Source of the DNA: Paraphaeosphaeria minitans | Lineage: Eukaryota > Ascomycota > Dothideomycetes > Pleosporales > Didymosphaeriaceae | Assembly: GCA_015832175.1 (NCBI GenBank) | Contig: WJXW01000013.1 | Location: 1 to 64,000, forward strand | Direction: 5' to 3' | DNA length: 64,000 nt | Translations under genes and position numbers: made by a program | Notes under the pieces: generated by a model | Databases searched by the model: none | Told to the model about the DNA's origin: nothing | What the model saw: only the letters and a program-made list of their open reading frames with translations | Shown here: positions 50,701 to 62,600 of the stretch, in pieces | Layout of the letters: every line of letters starts with the position of its first letter | How positions within the stretch are numbered: the stretch's first letter is position 1

Positions 50701-50968
50701 GTAGGTTATTCTAAACTCTATTACGTTTCTTTGTTCCTTTAAACGACTCTTTTCTAAAAGACCTAGAATTTAATATTATAGGCTAGCTTTAGAGAGTGAA
50801 CAGAACTGTAAGTGCTAAAATATAAAGGATAAATTCTAGGTATTAAGTCTCTATAGGGGGGTGTGCTGCTTATAAGAAGAGTTTTCCTTAGTAGGTCCAC
50901 TTCTTTAGGGCAGTTCTTTTCCTTAAGATCCTTTTAAAGGCTAGGGCTATGCCCTAGCCTATTACACA

Positions 50969-51851
50969 CGGCTAGATTCTAATAGCCTACCTTATTAAAG
51001 ATTTAGTAGAGACGACGCTTATAGGCTTTATTAATAGCTCTATTTACTCTAATACTCTATTCTATAGTAAGTGTATTAATTAGAAATCTAGCTATTACTA
51101 GTAGGTATAGTGTAGCTTAGTTATAAATAAAGTCTATCTTTCTAAGTTCCTTTCTAGCTGTACGTTGCCTTTTCCCTATTTTAGTAGAGATATTTATACC
51201 TTTGCGCTTTATGGCAGCTTTGCTTTTATTAGGGTAGAACGTTTAGGTAGAGCGGCGTTTACAATAATAAGAGGTTATTTATTAATTAGGTTAAGAGATT
51301 ACTAATGGGTAACTCTAGTATAGGCCACTTATTACAGTAACTACGCTGTAATAGTATTATAATAATAATTGCGCCAGTAGTAATAACAGCTAGGGTTTAG
51401 AGTTAGGTAATTTTAGATATAGATTAGATATAGAGTATAATATAAACATGTAATAGATTTACATAACAGAACTTATAAATCCATAAATCTACGCTAGACA
51501 GAGCTATAGAGCCTATAGAGCCACCCTTAGATTGTAGTATATAGAGGTAATAGGTTACTACTACTAAACTATTATTATTAATCTATAATATAGTTTACTA
51601 TATTTAGTTTCCTAATAGAAGATTACTTGTAACGCTTTTGGCAATATACTTACACGATAGTAATTAATTAATACATTAGCCTACTAACGCGACTATACTT
51701 ACTATAGCCCTTATTACTTAATAGACCCCCTTTAAGGCTAGCTTCGCTTACGCTAAGTAAGTTCTATTACACTACTTACTCCTAGGGGTAAGTAATACTA
51801 AGGCCTATTAAATTCTACTAACTTCCTTACTAGTAGAGGATTTATTCTTTG
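50969..51851. other. RIP-type DNA without recognisable gene
   Basis: About 0.9 kb between Gyp-1 and the solo LTR. TpA-rich with no open frame or domain found. A small GC-richer patch near 51730-51800 includes GGCTAGCTTCGCTTACGC. Nothing can be assigned. Confidence 0.5.
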
Positions 51852-52067
51852 TGTGAGGTCTAGTTATAGGCAATAGTACTTGCTTCACACTAGAAAGAAC
51901 AGTAAAAGGATAACTCTGGTAATATTAATAGAATAATACTTATCTTGTGTAGAGTTAACGCGCGGCGTAGGTTTTGCGCAGCTGGCTCACTTAGCGCACA
52001 GACCCTCTATGAGGCCTTGGCACTAGATACCACAACACTATAACAATATCGTGATCTACCTGTTACA
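51852..52067 (-). mobile_element. Solo LTR (216 bp) with TSD CTTTG
   Basis: In element sense it starts TGTAACAGG and ends CCTCACA. Perfect 5-bp duplications CTTTG lie at 51847-51851 and 52068-52072. It is an inverted match to the LTR at 18627-18842 but keeps many more CpA/TpG sites. Confidence 0.93.
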
Positions 52068-52072
52068 CTTTG

Positions 52073-53260
52073 CCCCTAGGAGTAAAGGTAGCGTAAGGTT
52101 ACCCCTAGGGATAGCCACGATTCTCGCCCCTAGGGGCAACCTAACCCTACCTTAGTGGTATAGTTTAGAGACATAGTATAAGTATTATTATATAATAGAG
52201 TAGTAAGAGTATAAAAAGGTATTATAATTTATTTTTATTAAAAGAATTAGTATTATATAACAGAACTCTATCTCTCTTATATAAGAAGTAATAAGCAGAG
52301 AATATATATATAATGAAAAAAGTTAATAAAGTAGAAATAAGAAAAAAAAAAGTAAGGTAGCTAGAAGGCTTCCTATATATATCTTTTCTAGGTCTATAAT
52401 TTTCTATTTTAATACTTTACCTTATTCTTCTATATAAAATTTTTATCTAGAATTATCTATCTATCTACTAGTGTTTATCTTAGTAAAAGTCTTACTTTAC
52501 TATATAATAGAAAAATAGGCTAGAAGTTTCTAGAATTTCAGTTATCTATTTAAAAAGGTATATAGATAGTAAGTAGTTAAGATAGATAAGATAACTATAT
52601 AAAAAATAAAGTTAATTTATAAAAGAAAAATTACTAGTATCTATACTCTTTATATAATACTATATTACTTAACTAACTTTATTAATTTATTATATCTTTA
52701 TATAATATTATAGTAGTTAGCTAGTATAGCTAGCTAAGTATCTATGGTATTAAGGTATACTAAAACTTAGAATATTAAAACGTACTACTCTAGTATTCTT
52801 TATATAAGATAGATATAATAAAATATAAGACTTTACTTTTTACTATTTTATATAAAAGTATACTTAATCTTTAAATACTTTATTATAGCTAAAGCTATTA
52901 TATATAACTTTTATAATCTTAAAAATTCTTTATAATTTAGTTCTATTTAAAGTCTAAGCCTTCTACTATATACTTAATTAAAATACTATAATAATAATCA
53001 CCTAATAGTTCTAGCTTATATAATATAATCTAGATATACTATATTTACTTCTTTATTAGTTATAACTTCTTCCTAGCTATTCTCCCTTTCTTTACTAAAC
53101 TTATCCTAGTAATAGTAGACCTATCTCTTTAGTAGTCTAGTAGATATACTTTGGCTGCGCGGTATAGTATAAAGAGATTTATTAGCTCTTTCTTCTCTAA
53201 AATACCCCCTTAAAGCTAAAGGCCCTACGTAACTCAACCTGGTATATATTATTTAGCAAT
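52073..53260. other. AT-rich non-coding stretch
   Basis: The first ~80 bases hold three copies of CCCCTAGG-type sequence (52073-52135), partly in inverted orientation. The rest is very AT-rich with no gene. Composition changes sharply to balanced DNA at about 53230, just beyond the 3' side of the GT90 gene. Confidence 0.5.
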
Positions 53261-53492
53261 TAATTAGGAGACTATGCGAATTTTTAAGCCTGGGGCGGAT
53301 AGATCCCACGGTAGTGTGATATAGCCAAATCCGACCTTTATCCAAAACATATCCTGGCGAAAACCAGACGCCGTATCAACATTTGCGAAACGTGACCTGC
53401 TTCCACCACGAGCATGGAGGTGCTGGCCGTTCCATTGCCTTGATACTAGAGGTTGATTAGCCATTGTTCTGAACAAACATCATTGTCCTAGC

Positions 53493-54975
53493 TTACACAA
53501 ATGACTCGAATGGAACGCCACGCAATCTGCTTTTCCCGTTCACAACCTCGAATGGGTCCGGACGGAAGCTCACTTCGGCCCACGCCTGGAACAACTTTCT
53601 CCAGTAGCACGCTTGCGCTGCGGGTGTGAGATAGCGATCCCGGAAAGTTTCCTGGCCATTCTTCGCAATGAACTGTGCGCGCTCTGGATTCTCTAACAGC
53701 TGCCTCATCTTCGTATCAAGATCGGTGAAGTTGCGGTCTACCTGTACAATATTTTGTTCTGGGCCAGATGTAACCAGGACATCGTGGTATGGTTCGATCC
53801 ACTCACTCTTGTGCATAACGACCACTGAGCCACAATTCAGGAGATACTTTCCGCGGCCTGAGTAACTTCGGCCTTCTGTGTGCATGAGGTACTGATAGGC
53901 GCAGTGATCAACTGTTGGTATTGCCAGTCCCGCGAATTTGGCCGGAATCTGGGCAGCGCCCTCCCACATGATTTCTTCCACGTCAGCCCACTGCTTGTCC
54001 CGCGTAACCTCGATCAGTTTCTCACGAATCTTGTTGGTCCAGAGGACGCCCCGCCAGAGTAATGTTGGCACCTTGTCTTCCCAGCGTTGCTGATTCTGTA
54101 TTATCTCCATGCGAATTTGTTCGTAGGCGCCGACTAGGTCTATTGGCCACGAGAAGTAGCCGAAATCGGGCATGATCCATACTTCTTTGTCGACTGGGAG
54201 GCGAGTGAGCCCCCACGTTGTATGGTTTTCGCGAACTATTTTCGGTTTCTTTTTTACGGGTTCTGCTCTCCTGAGTCTGCCTTTGGAGGGCTTTTCATCG
54301 ACAATCTTGTCCTCGAGGGGTCTGTCTTCAACGACAAAGGAGAATTCAATGTCCGGAATAGGCTCCGGGCTTGCGGTGATAGCGCGATCGATCTGCTGCA
54401 GAAGAGCATGTGCCCTCGGAGGGTGGAACGCGCTATAGAGTTTTGCTTCTAGTATAAAAAGCTATCGATATATGAGACGCAATTCTCTTCATGAATCATA
54501 TCGAGCTGGAGTGTTATACCTTTTGTCTGTAGATCATTGCTCTAATGGCACCATCCGGAATCCATTCTATGGCGACATCGGCTTGTGTGACATTTCCGAT
54601 ACTTCTTCTGTGTGCCGCTGCACGCTCTATCTCTTTGAACAAGTTTTTGAATTCAGCATCGCATTCCGACGAGTCCAGTCCATAACTTTCGAATCTGGAA
54701 ATAGTACGTAACGCCTCGGACGGAGGTGGCGCTGGTGGAGAAGGCGATGGAGACGGCGATGGAGCAACGATGAGATCGCCCTCGGATGGCAGCCCCGGCG
54801 CAAGAGGGGACACGGCTCGAAAGTACCCGGGACGAGAGTGCTCAACGAAGAAGGCGACGAAAAAGAGACAAACACAGGTGGCGCCGAACCTGGCAAACCC
54901 TCGACTTCTGAGCATGTTCGCCTCGGAGACCGGGAGGATAGGCAGGACTTTAAAGACCCGGAGAGCAGTCGACAT
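53493..54975 (-). CDS. GT90 (CAP10-like) glycosyltransferase, two exons
   Basis: Exon 1 is 54975-54520 (152 codons) and exon 2 is 54461-53493 (322 codons plus stop), together 474 aa. They are joined in phase 0 across a 58-bp intron. The N-terminus has a short cytosolic segment and a hydrophobic anchor at ~30-45 (CVCLFFVAFFV), then a Pro/Ser stem (PSPSPSPSPPAPPP), a type II Golgi membrane layout. The catalytic part matches GT90/CAP10: RAMIYRQK-LFILE across the splice, DIEFSFVVEDRP, MPDFGYFSWP, LLWRGVLWTNKIREKL, EGRSYSGRGKYLLNCGSVV. The family transfers sugars such as xylose in the secretory pathway; donor and acceptor here are unknown. Composition is normal and no RIP is seen. It is the only host-type gene in ~47 kb of repeat DNA. 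Met21 is an alternative start that keeps the anchor. Confidence 0.88.
54462..54519 (-). other. Intron of the GT90 gene
   Basis: 58 bp on the minus strand, donor GTATAA and acceptor ATCGATAG. Splicing joins RQK to LFILE in phase 0 and restores a GT90-typical segment. Without splicing, the frame hits TAA right after the donor. Later AG acceptors would shift the frame or lose the conserved residues. Confidence 0.82.
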
Positions 54976-56260
54976 GTATTTTTCAGGCGTTCAAACCTCG
55001 GGTAATAAGGCTAATTGGATCTGCACATCTCTCGAGCTTGTGGGACCAAAAGAGCGCACTGCGCAGCGTGCTATGCGGCGTAGTCTACCTTTTGTAGCGC
55101 GAAGGGACCGAGTACAGGCATTACGACGCAAGGCTCCATGTGTGTACTTGTTTCGCCGGCGCATGGTGCGTTCCAGCAGAGCTGTGGGGGAGGAGCAGAC
55201 TGGGGTAGGTCTTGGCTTCGTACGGCCCCTGCGCTGTACCTGTCAAGGGCATACGAAGTAGCCCGCAATAGAGCGCTTTTTATTATGGACCTGCGTGCGG
55301 TACGTGCCCACACGTGCAAGGCCTGTCGCAAGTTGCAACCCACAAATTGTAGGTAGAGTCTCCGGCACATAACGGTTTCCCGTATGTCTGCGCCACTTGA
55401 CGCGTGTACCGCCCGCACACGGGGCTGCACCTCGTTGTGGGAGACATCCTTCAGGAAGAGGTCAGCGGGCGCAGGGCGATAACAGCTAAGCCACATCTAG
55501 TTAAGCTCTAATGTGTACAGCGGACGAGTGGACTCAGTTTTTGCCCCTGTTAGTGAAGTTCCCTAGAGCAGCGCAGGAGTGTGCGAGCGCCAAGTTTTAA
55601 GCCTAGACTACTAACATGCACGCGGTTAATGCTGTAGTATCTTATTACTAATAGCTCTATAGAGGATGCGGAGACCTAACCTTGCGCGCGCTAGTTCTTC
55701 TTCTACCCTAGCTATTGCACGATACAACTATGGTGGAGATTTATGCTAACAGCATCGTCTGAGATCCAGCTTCCGCGCTTGCAGGTTTTGAAGTTGCGCG
55801 GACGAGGGATCGTCGTTGGCTGGAGGCAGGCAATCGAGCGCCCACACGAGGCCATGCAACCCCGCTCACGACAGGGGCCTTCACTCAGCCTGCACAGCAA
55901 ATGACGACGAAGCCGATACGATCGTTTGCGCGTTGATATGCGATGCGGTATTTGCCAATGCGAGATGACCCTCTAGGGTTCGGTGGCCTCGTCACCTAAA
56001 AACCGGCCCCTGATGTTCGCCAAGCTTCATGTTCTGTTTGGTATCTGCCTGTAACGTGATTTACAAGCGAGTCGCCAGCCCCACCAACTTTATTGCTCAT
56101 GATGAAAGACGAACGTAGTGAGGAGAGAAGAATGAGGGCCTGTTCAGTGGGCGTGATCTCAAATCGTGATCTGGGCTTGATCTCGCCCAGTTTCAGTAAA
56201 GCGCTGGCGTAGAATTTTTTGTTAGTGTAGCCATACAAATCGTTCCAAAGACCCGCTTCT
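54976..56260. other. GC-balanced island upstream of GT90, no assigned gene
   Basis: Normal composition with CpA intact. Frames of 62-141 codons exist on both strands (for example 55071-55496 minus) but show no domain, biased codon use or partner exon I can support. The first part is likely the GT90 promoter and 5' UTR. The right edge (~56250) is where TpA-rich DNA resumes. Confidence 0.5.
56099..56131. repeat. Short dispersed repeat
   Basis: A segment around AAAGACGAACGTAGTGAGG recurs in RIP-altered form at 20605-20633. It lies inside the island and has kept its TpG sites. Confidence 0.6.
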
Positions 56261-57372
56261 AACGTACCTAGATTAACCTGTATTTAGTAACTACCTATCT
56301 AAAAGTCTTATCTTGTTAAACTTTAGTGTTATTAATTAATCCTTTATACTAACTCTAAGTACTCTAGTGTGTAAGGCGTTGTGAGAGCTCTTATAAAGCT
56401 TAACGCCTACTTTATTAACGTGTTATTTATAGTAAGTACTGTAATAAGAGCTTTAAACGTGCTCTGCTAGAGTCGCGTTTCCTTATATAGGTATAGGTTA
56501 TTAATAAGGTACCTAGCTAGCTAAGCTAGACCTAGACATATATTCTCTACGTATTTATTTACAACTATAGGTAGCGCTAGAGTTCTCTCTACAGCGTTAA
56601 TTAATACTAAAGTTATTACTGTTAACGCTTCTATAACGCCTATAAGGGCCTCTTTACTAAGTATCGCGGCGTTAAAAAGCTCTAAGATTAGACAAAATAG
56701 ACCTCCTAACCTTATACTTAGTTTAACTTATAATCTTATGCTTAAATAAGTATAAAAGTGGATCCTATTAGCACTAGTAGGGGTTAATTTAGCTAGTTAA
56801 TTGCTCCTAGATTAGACCTCTATTTATAACGTTAAAATTACGCTCGAACTAAACATAACGTGATCTTAATATAAGCCTAACTAGATCTAGTAATTAAGAT
56901 AAGATTAAGCCTCTAGATTACGTCTACTAAATAGGCCCTAAGCTTCTTATAGTAGAACTTCGTACACTAGAGAAAACTTAGGGCTAAATTAGGACAGAAA
57001 TATAGCTCTGTAATTAGCCTAGAAGCCTACTTTTCTAGATGCTAATTGGCTTCTAAAACCTAACGTAATAACGTTTTACTAAGCCAAAATAGATACACCC
57101 AATTAGATAACTACGCTATTTTAGCTATAAATATTAAAAATATTAGCCCTAAATATATACGCTAGTATCTACTCTCTACACTAGCCACACTAGCCACAAA
57201 AAAAGCGAAATATTACTAAGATAATATGTACACTAGGCCTTATACTATACTAGTACTAAATATAAGTATAAATAATAATATTAATAAAAATAAAAATAGA
57301 GGTATATTCTTACCTTAAGAGACCTACTATCTAGATAATAAGAAATAAATTCTAACTATTATAGGCTAGTAC
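56261..57372. repeat. RIP-type DNA including a dispersed repeat
   Basis: TpA-rich with no open frame. 56955-57095 matches ~20640-20800, containing GAGAAAACTTAGGGC and CCTAACGTAATAACG. Together with 56099-56131 this may outline one ~1-kb element whose internally deleted relative is at 20605-20800. No function is recognised. Confidence 0.5.
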
Positions 57373-57605
57373 TGTAGTGTAAAGGTTGGCCTACAATGGA
57401 GAATTGGAGAAACATAGGACCGATTAGCTGTTGTTTAAGATAGCTAATTAGGGAACAGGAAAAAGAGAGCGCTAACTAGATAAGACAGAAAGAGACCTAA
57501 TGGACAATTGGAGTAGTTGGATTTATATGATAGATTTTGGATAGGAGAACTCAACTCATTCTTTTTATATTCCTTACTTAAGGCAAACGCACCTACAACA
57601 CAACA
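57373..57605 (+). mobile_element. Solo LTR (233 bp), little RIP
   Basis: Starts TGTAGTGTAAAGG and ends CTACAACACAACA, flanked by GTAC at 57369-57372 and 57606-57609. Matches the more mutated LTR at 20109-20342. TpG and CpA sites such as CAATGGAGAATTGG are retained here but TpA in the other copy. Confidence 0.85.
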
Positions 57606-57971
57606 GTACTAGGGCTGCACTAGCTATATTAGGCTAGGCCTAGTATTGAACTAGACCTAATAGGGTAAAAGGCCTAATACTTTTTAAAATATATGTATAT
57701 ATATACACCCTTTAATAATTAAGTATACTATCTAGCTATATAGGTATTATTCTAGCTAGAATTAATAATCTAGTCTAAAGGTTCTAGTAGCTATTATAGG
57801 TAATATCTAGTATAATACTAGCTCTAATATAGTATAAAGACTAAAACCTTTTTTAATATAAATTTCTTTTCGCTTCAATAATCTAGTCTTATTACGTAGC
57901 TATATAGAATATTATTCTAGCTATAAAAGGTTAGTTTAGAAGCCGTACTAGGTATTATAAGCTATACTAAC
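57606..57971. other. RIP-type gap, nothing assigned
   Basis: About 370 bases of TpA-rich DNA between the solo LTR and Copia-2, with a TATA-rich run at 57685-57705. No gene or repeat match found within the window. Confidence 0.5.
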
Positions 57972-58453
57972 TATAAGGAATAGGTAACCTTTAAAGGTTC
58001 CTAGAGTTACCTTCTCTATATACTAGAACTTTCTATAATGACGTCATAATGACGTTATAGCCCTATGGATACTAGGTAACGTTATAGGTAACGTTATAAG
58101 GTGACGTCATAGGTAACGTTATAGGTAACGTCATAGATAGTAGAGAATTACTAAGTAGAATACTCTAGAATCTCTACTATATGTATATAAGGAGAGTTAC
58201 CTTCTACGTGTACTCTCTATCCTAGATAGTAATTCTAAGCCTATACCTAAGGTTTTATTGCTCTATTTAACTACGTTCGATCTGCCCTCTATTACCCTAG
58301 TCTCTACTATTCTAGGTAACTAGTACTAGGGGAGAGAAGGTACTAGAAGGTCGAGAAGGTACTAGAAGGTCGAGAAGGTACTAGAAGGTCGAGAAGGTAC
58401 TAGAAGGTCGAGAAGGTTACCCTTTATCCTCTAGCCTATACCTCCTCTTTATA
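57972..58453 (+). promoter_or_regulatory. Copia-2 5' LTR with CRE-like sites and 19-bp repeats
   Basis: The palindrome TGACGTCA, the binding site of ATF/CREB-type bZIP factors, occurs at 58039-58046 and 58102-58109. Near-copies with one change lie at 58050-58057 (TGACGTTA) and 58126-58133 (TAACGTCA), all within ~100 bp. Farther on, four exact 19-bp units (GAGAAGGTACTAGAAGGTC) occupy 58334-58409. Regulation by bZIP factors is inference. Confidence 0.7.
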
Positions 58454-59669
58454 GGTTATGAGCCTGGCCTAGCCTTCTACTACGTAATAGTCTATTAGTA
58501 GTACTATTTAGGCATTTACCTATTAGTTTAAACTACTATAGAGTTTCCTATAAAGGGTAACTTTTAACCCTATAACGAAAGAGGGCATTTCTAGAAGGAA
58601 CTATTTAGGTTATATAACCTTTAGTTTCATTCCTTACTAGAATAAAATTCTAGAGACTATATCTCTCTAGAAATATACTTTATTAGAAAGAACTATTTCC
58701 TACCTCTCTAGGAGATATAGAGTTAGGAGGCTTATATAATATCTAGTAAAGGGTAAAGAGAATAGGCCTATTACTTTATAAGTTAGGCTAGTATTCTCTA
58801 AGGTTCTATCCTAGCCGTCCCTGCCTGCCTTACCTCTAGTAATAGAGGAGTAATAAGGTAAACTAGGAGTAAAGTCTATGCAAGAGTAATTTCTCCTAGA
58901 ACTAAAGGTATACAAAACTAGGCCGTTTAACTAGTGTTAGGAAGGTAGTAGTAGGATTAAATTATTCTAGAAACTGCGTAGAAAACAGTTACCTAGGATA
59001 GTCCCTACTATATAGCCTCTTCTAGATAAGGGAAATCTAGTAGAGCCTGGCCTAAGCTAGTTTTACCGCTAAAAAGTAGAACCTATTTACGCCTGGGAAG
59101 GCATTTTTCCCTAAAAAACCTAGGGCTATTCTCTATTATTAAGAGATAGAAAAGGTTATCTTTATAAACAGTAAAAAGGGAACTTAGTGATTATTCTCTA
59201 GAAGTTATAAGACCTATTATTATAGGCTTTCTATCTAGTAGAAGATTATTCAGGGGTTGTTTAGAGAAAAGTTATATATCTCTAGATAAAAGACCTAGAT
59301 CTCCTAAGGATTAAGGAGAAGAAGGCATTTTAGGTTTAATTCTAGATACCTAAAAAAAGATTTAATCTAGAAACCTATAAGACCTATAACTTCTAAAAGG
59401 TAAACTAGAAGTATAAGGCAATTAAACCCCTATAAGACCTATAACTTCTAAACTAAGAAGTATAAGGCAATTAAACCCATATTTTAATCTAGAATCTTAT
59501 TAAGATCTAGAAGTTAGAGAAGTACTTACCCTACTAGTCTATATATATTAAAACTAGACAAAATAGGAGACTCTCTATTTAAAATCCTAAGTTAAGTGGT
59601 TCTAAGAACTACAAAATTTAGTCTATTAGAATAGAGGTCTACCTTATTAAAGAGGGTTGTCTAGAGGTT

Positions 59670-62600
59670 ATGTCTAGTAATATTCAAGACCTAACTCTAG
59701 AATAATAAGCCGTTCTATAGGAAAAAGCTTCTAAAGCTACTAGTATTGTAAAACTTTCCTTAGAAGATAGCCCTCTAGTACAAACTAGGTTTATAATAAA
59801 TTCTAATATACTTTAGAATAAATTAAAAGAACTTTATAAGCTAACGGGATTTAGTAGTGAATTTATACTAAGTAAAGACCTTATTAACACTACTTTAACT
59901 AGCCATAAAAATAATCTAGAAAGCTACGTTAATAGCTTTAAGAGGCTAGTAAATAACCTATAGGCTAAGTCCATTAATCTTCCTAAAAGATTCCTAGTAG
60001 CCCTACTTCTAAACAAGCTAAATAGTAGGGATTATAAGTATATTATTGCAGTTATTACTCAATCTATTAGGATAAATAATAAAAAGGAAAAAGACCTAGA
60101 TTTAGATTCTATAGTAAGCCAGCTCCTCGACGAATCTAGGAGAGTAAGTTCTATAAGAAAAGGCTCTACTAATAGTAATTTACTTCCTAGAGTAAATAAT
60201 AATAACTCTAGAGAAGATAAAGACATAGAAATATCTATGCCTACTAGAGGAAAATTATAAAAAAGACCTTTGTTCCTACTGTAGTAAAGAGGGACATATA
60301 AAGTCTAATTGCTAGGTTAAATTTCCTAATAAAAAGCCTAAAAACTATAAGGCTAGAAAGGGAAAGTTTAATAAAGAAAGTAGTAATAATACTCTTCTAA
60401 AAGAAAAAGATAGAGAGACTATTCTTACTACTAAAAAACCCAAAAATAAGTCTAAAGAAATAGACTTTATACTAGATTCTGGCGCAACTATACATACTTA
60501 TTATATAAAAGAGTTATTCACTACTTTAGAACCTACAGATACCTCTATTAATAGGGAATTTCTAATAGCTCTATAGTAGCAAAAGGGGTTAGAAATATAG
60601 AACTCCTATTTACTAAAACAAGTAAGAAAGTAATCTTAAGTAAGGTTTTATTTGTGCTAGAACTAGGTGTTAACCTTATAAGCCTAAATAAACTTACAGA
60701 AAGAGGTCTAAATCTAAATTTTACTAGATTAGGCTATGAGGTTATATTCTCTAGTAGAAATATCCTTATAAAAGGAGAATATAAAGAAGGTATTATAGTC
60801 TTTAAGGCTATAAGTTCTAAAACAGACTTTAAAACCTCTAGTAAAATACTAAATACTTTATCTCTTAGGAAAATTAATCCTAGAGAAGAAGAGGTTAATT
60901 CTATAGAGAAAATAGTTATTAATAACAACTCTATAGAACTATAGCATAATAGACTAGGGCATATTAATAATAGAGCCCTATTAGCCCTTAAAGAATCCGC
61001 TCAGGGTATTAAACTAGACAAAAAAGATCTAGATAACTCTAGAACCAGTCTAGATTCCTGTCCTATTTATATTCAGGCTAAGTTAACTAAGAAGGTTAAT
61101 AAAGAACCTTCTACTAAAGTAGATAATTACTTAGACCTAGTACATATAGATATAGGGGGACCTATAAATCCTCAAACTCAAAAAAAGGAGAAATACTTTA
61201 TTACTTTTAGAGATAGTTTTACAAGGTTTCTAGAAGTAACTCTCCTAAAGAGTAGGGAAAATATTATAGAGGCTATAAGACAATTTATAACTAAAGTAGA
61301 ACTATAGAGTTCTTCTAAAGTTAAAGCCCTACAACTAGATAACGAATTTATATCTAAAAATCTTACAAGATACCTAGAAGAAAAAGGTATTATAGTTCGT
61401 TTTTCTAGCCCCTATACACCTAAGCAAAATAGAGCTGTAGAAATTATAAATAGGCTACTATTAAATAAAGTTAGAGCCTTATTAATCTAATCTAATCTTC
61501 CTAAAGTTATATGGGGAGAAGCTCTATTAACTGCAGTCTACCTATATAATAGAACCCCTAATAGTTCTATAGGCTATAAAACACCATTCTTCCAAAGGTA
61601 TAATAAAGTACCTAATATAGAAAACCTAAAGATTTGGGGTTCCCTAACTTACTATAAAGAACCTAGTAGTCTTATTAAGAAACTAGACGCTAGGGCTACT
61701 CCCTACTATCTAATAGGTTATAACTCTAACTAGTACCAATTATTTAATCCTAGCAAAAATAAAATAGTATATACTAGAGATTGTAAAGTACTAGAAGGCT
61801 ACTTCTATAAGCCAAATAATTAGGAAAGGGTAATAGAGATCTATAATAGACTAGAGCCTATAGAGCCTAGTAGAGAAATAGAAAATTAATAAGGAAAATA
61901 ATATTCCTAAGGCTTAATAAGACTCTAGCCCTAAAGTAGTTATTAATAGGAATAAAGAACCAATTCCTAAAACTACTAATATAAGTTGGGAAAACCTATA
62001 TAAAGAACTAGTAGAAGAAAATATACTAGTTACTAGTACAGAAGAGCTAAAGAACTATAAAGAAGTTCTAACTAATCCTAATAAAGATTTCTACCTAAAA
62101 GCTATAAAATTAGAGGTAGAAAATCTAATATAAAACAAAACTTAGGACCTAGTTATTAAACCTAATAAACCAATTATTAAGGGTAGATAGGTTTTAACTA
62201 GGAAATATTACCTAGACGGCTCTATAAACAAATACAAGGCTAGATACGTAGCTAAAGGATTCCTACAAAAGTATGGAATTAATTATAAAGAAACCTTTGC
62301 TACTACCTCTAAACCTAGTCTTATAAGGCTTCTATTATCCTATTTTTCTAGTTTAAACTGGGAAATTTATACATGGGATATAAAACAGGCTTTTCCTAAC
62401 GCCTATCTAGAGGAAGAAGTCTATCTAGATTTACCTTAAGGTCTAGAAAGCTTTACCCTGGAAAATAGCCCTACAAAACTAGACAAAGATCTAGTTAGTT
62501 CTATAATTAAAAGCTAAAACTATAACCAAGTGTCTCTAAAACTGAATAAGGCACTATATGGCTTAAAATAGGCTGCTAGGTAATGGCAAATTCACCTTAC

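Larger units (their letters stand above)
37243..50968 (-). mobile_element. Gyp-1, Ty3/gypsy element split by Gyp-2
   Basis: The terminal direct repeats are both 195 bp: 37243-37437 and 50774-50968, starting TGTTATAGGCTAGC (TATTATAGG in the right copy). Each LTR holds a perfect hairpin with arms GGCTAGGGC and GCCCTAGCC around TAT (37408-37428 and 50939-50959). Pol is read on the minus strand. Removing Gyp-2 and one AGCTT copy restores continuous RT sequence, showing that Gyp-1 is the older host element. No clear target-site duplication is found at its outer ends. Confidence 0.88.

Noticed and set aside
53264..53476. 70-codon minus-strand frame just downstream of GT90
   Set aside because: It follows the GT90 stop codon, has no family features, and probably lies in the 3' UTR or intergenic DNA.
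55071..55496. 141-codon minus-strand frame and overlapping plus-strand frames at 54770-55356
   Set aside because: No recognisable domain, overlapping frames on both strands with no clear winner, and position upstream of GT90 fits promoter/5' UTR. Kept as unassigned sequence.
55996..56238. 80-codon minus-strand frame overlapping a dispersed repeat
   Set aside because: Overlaps the repeat shared with 20605-20633 and shows no domain, so likely part of a repeat rather than a gene.
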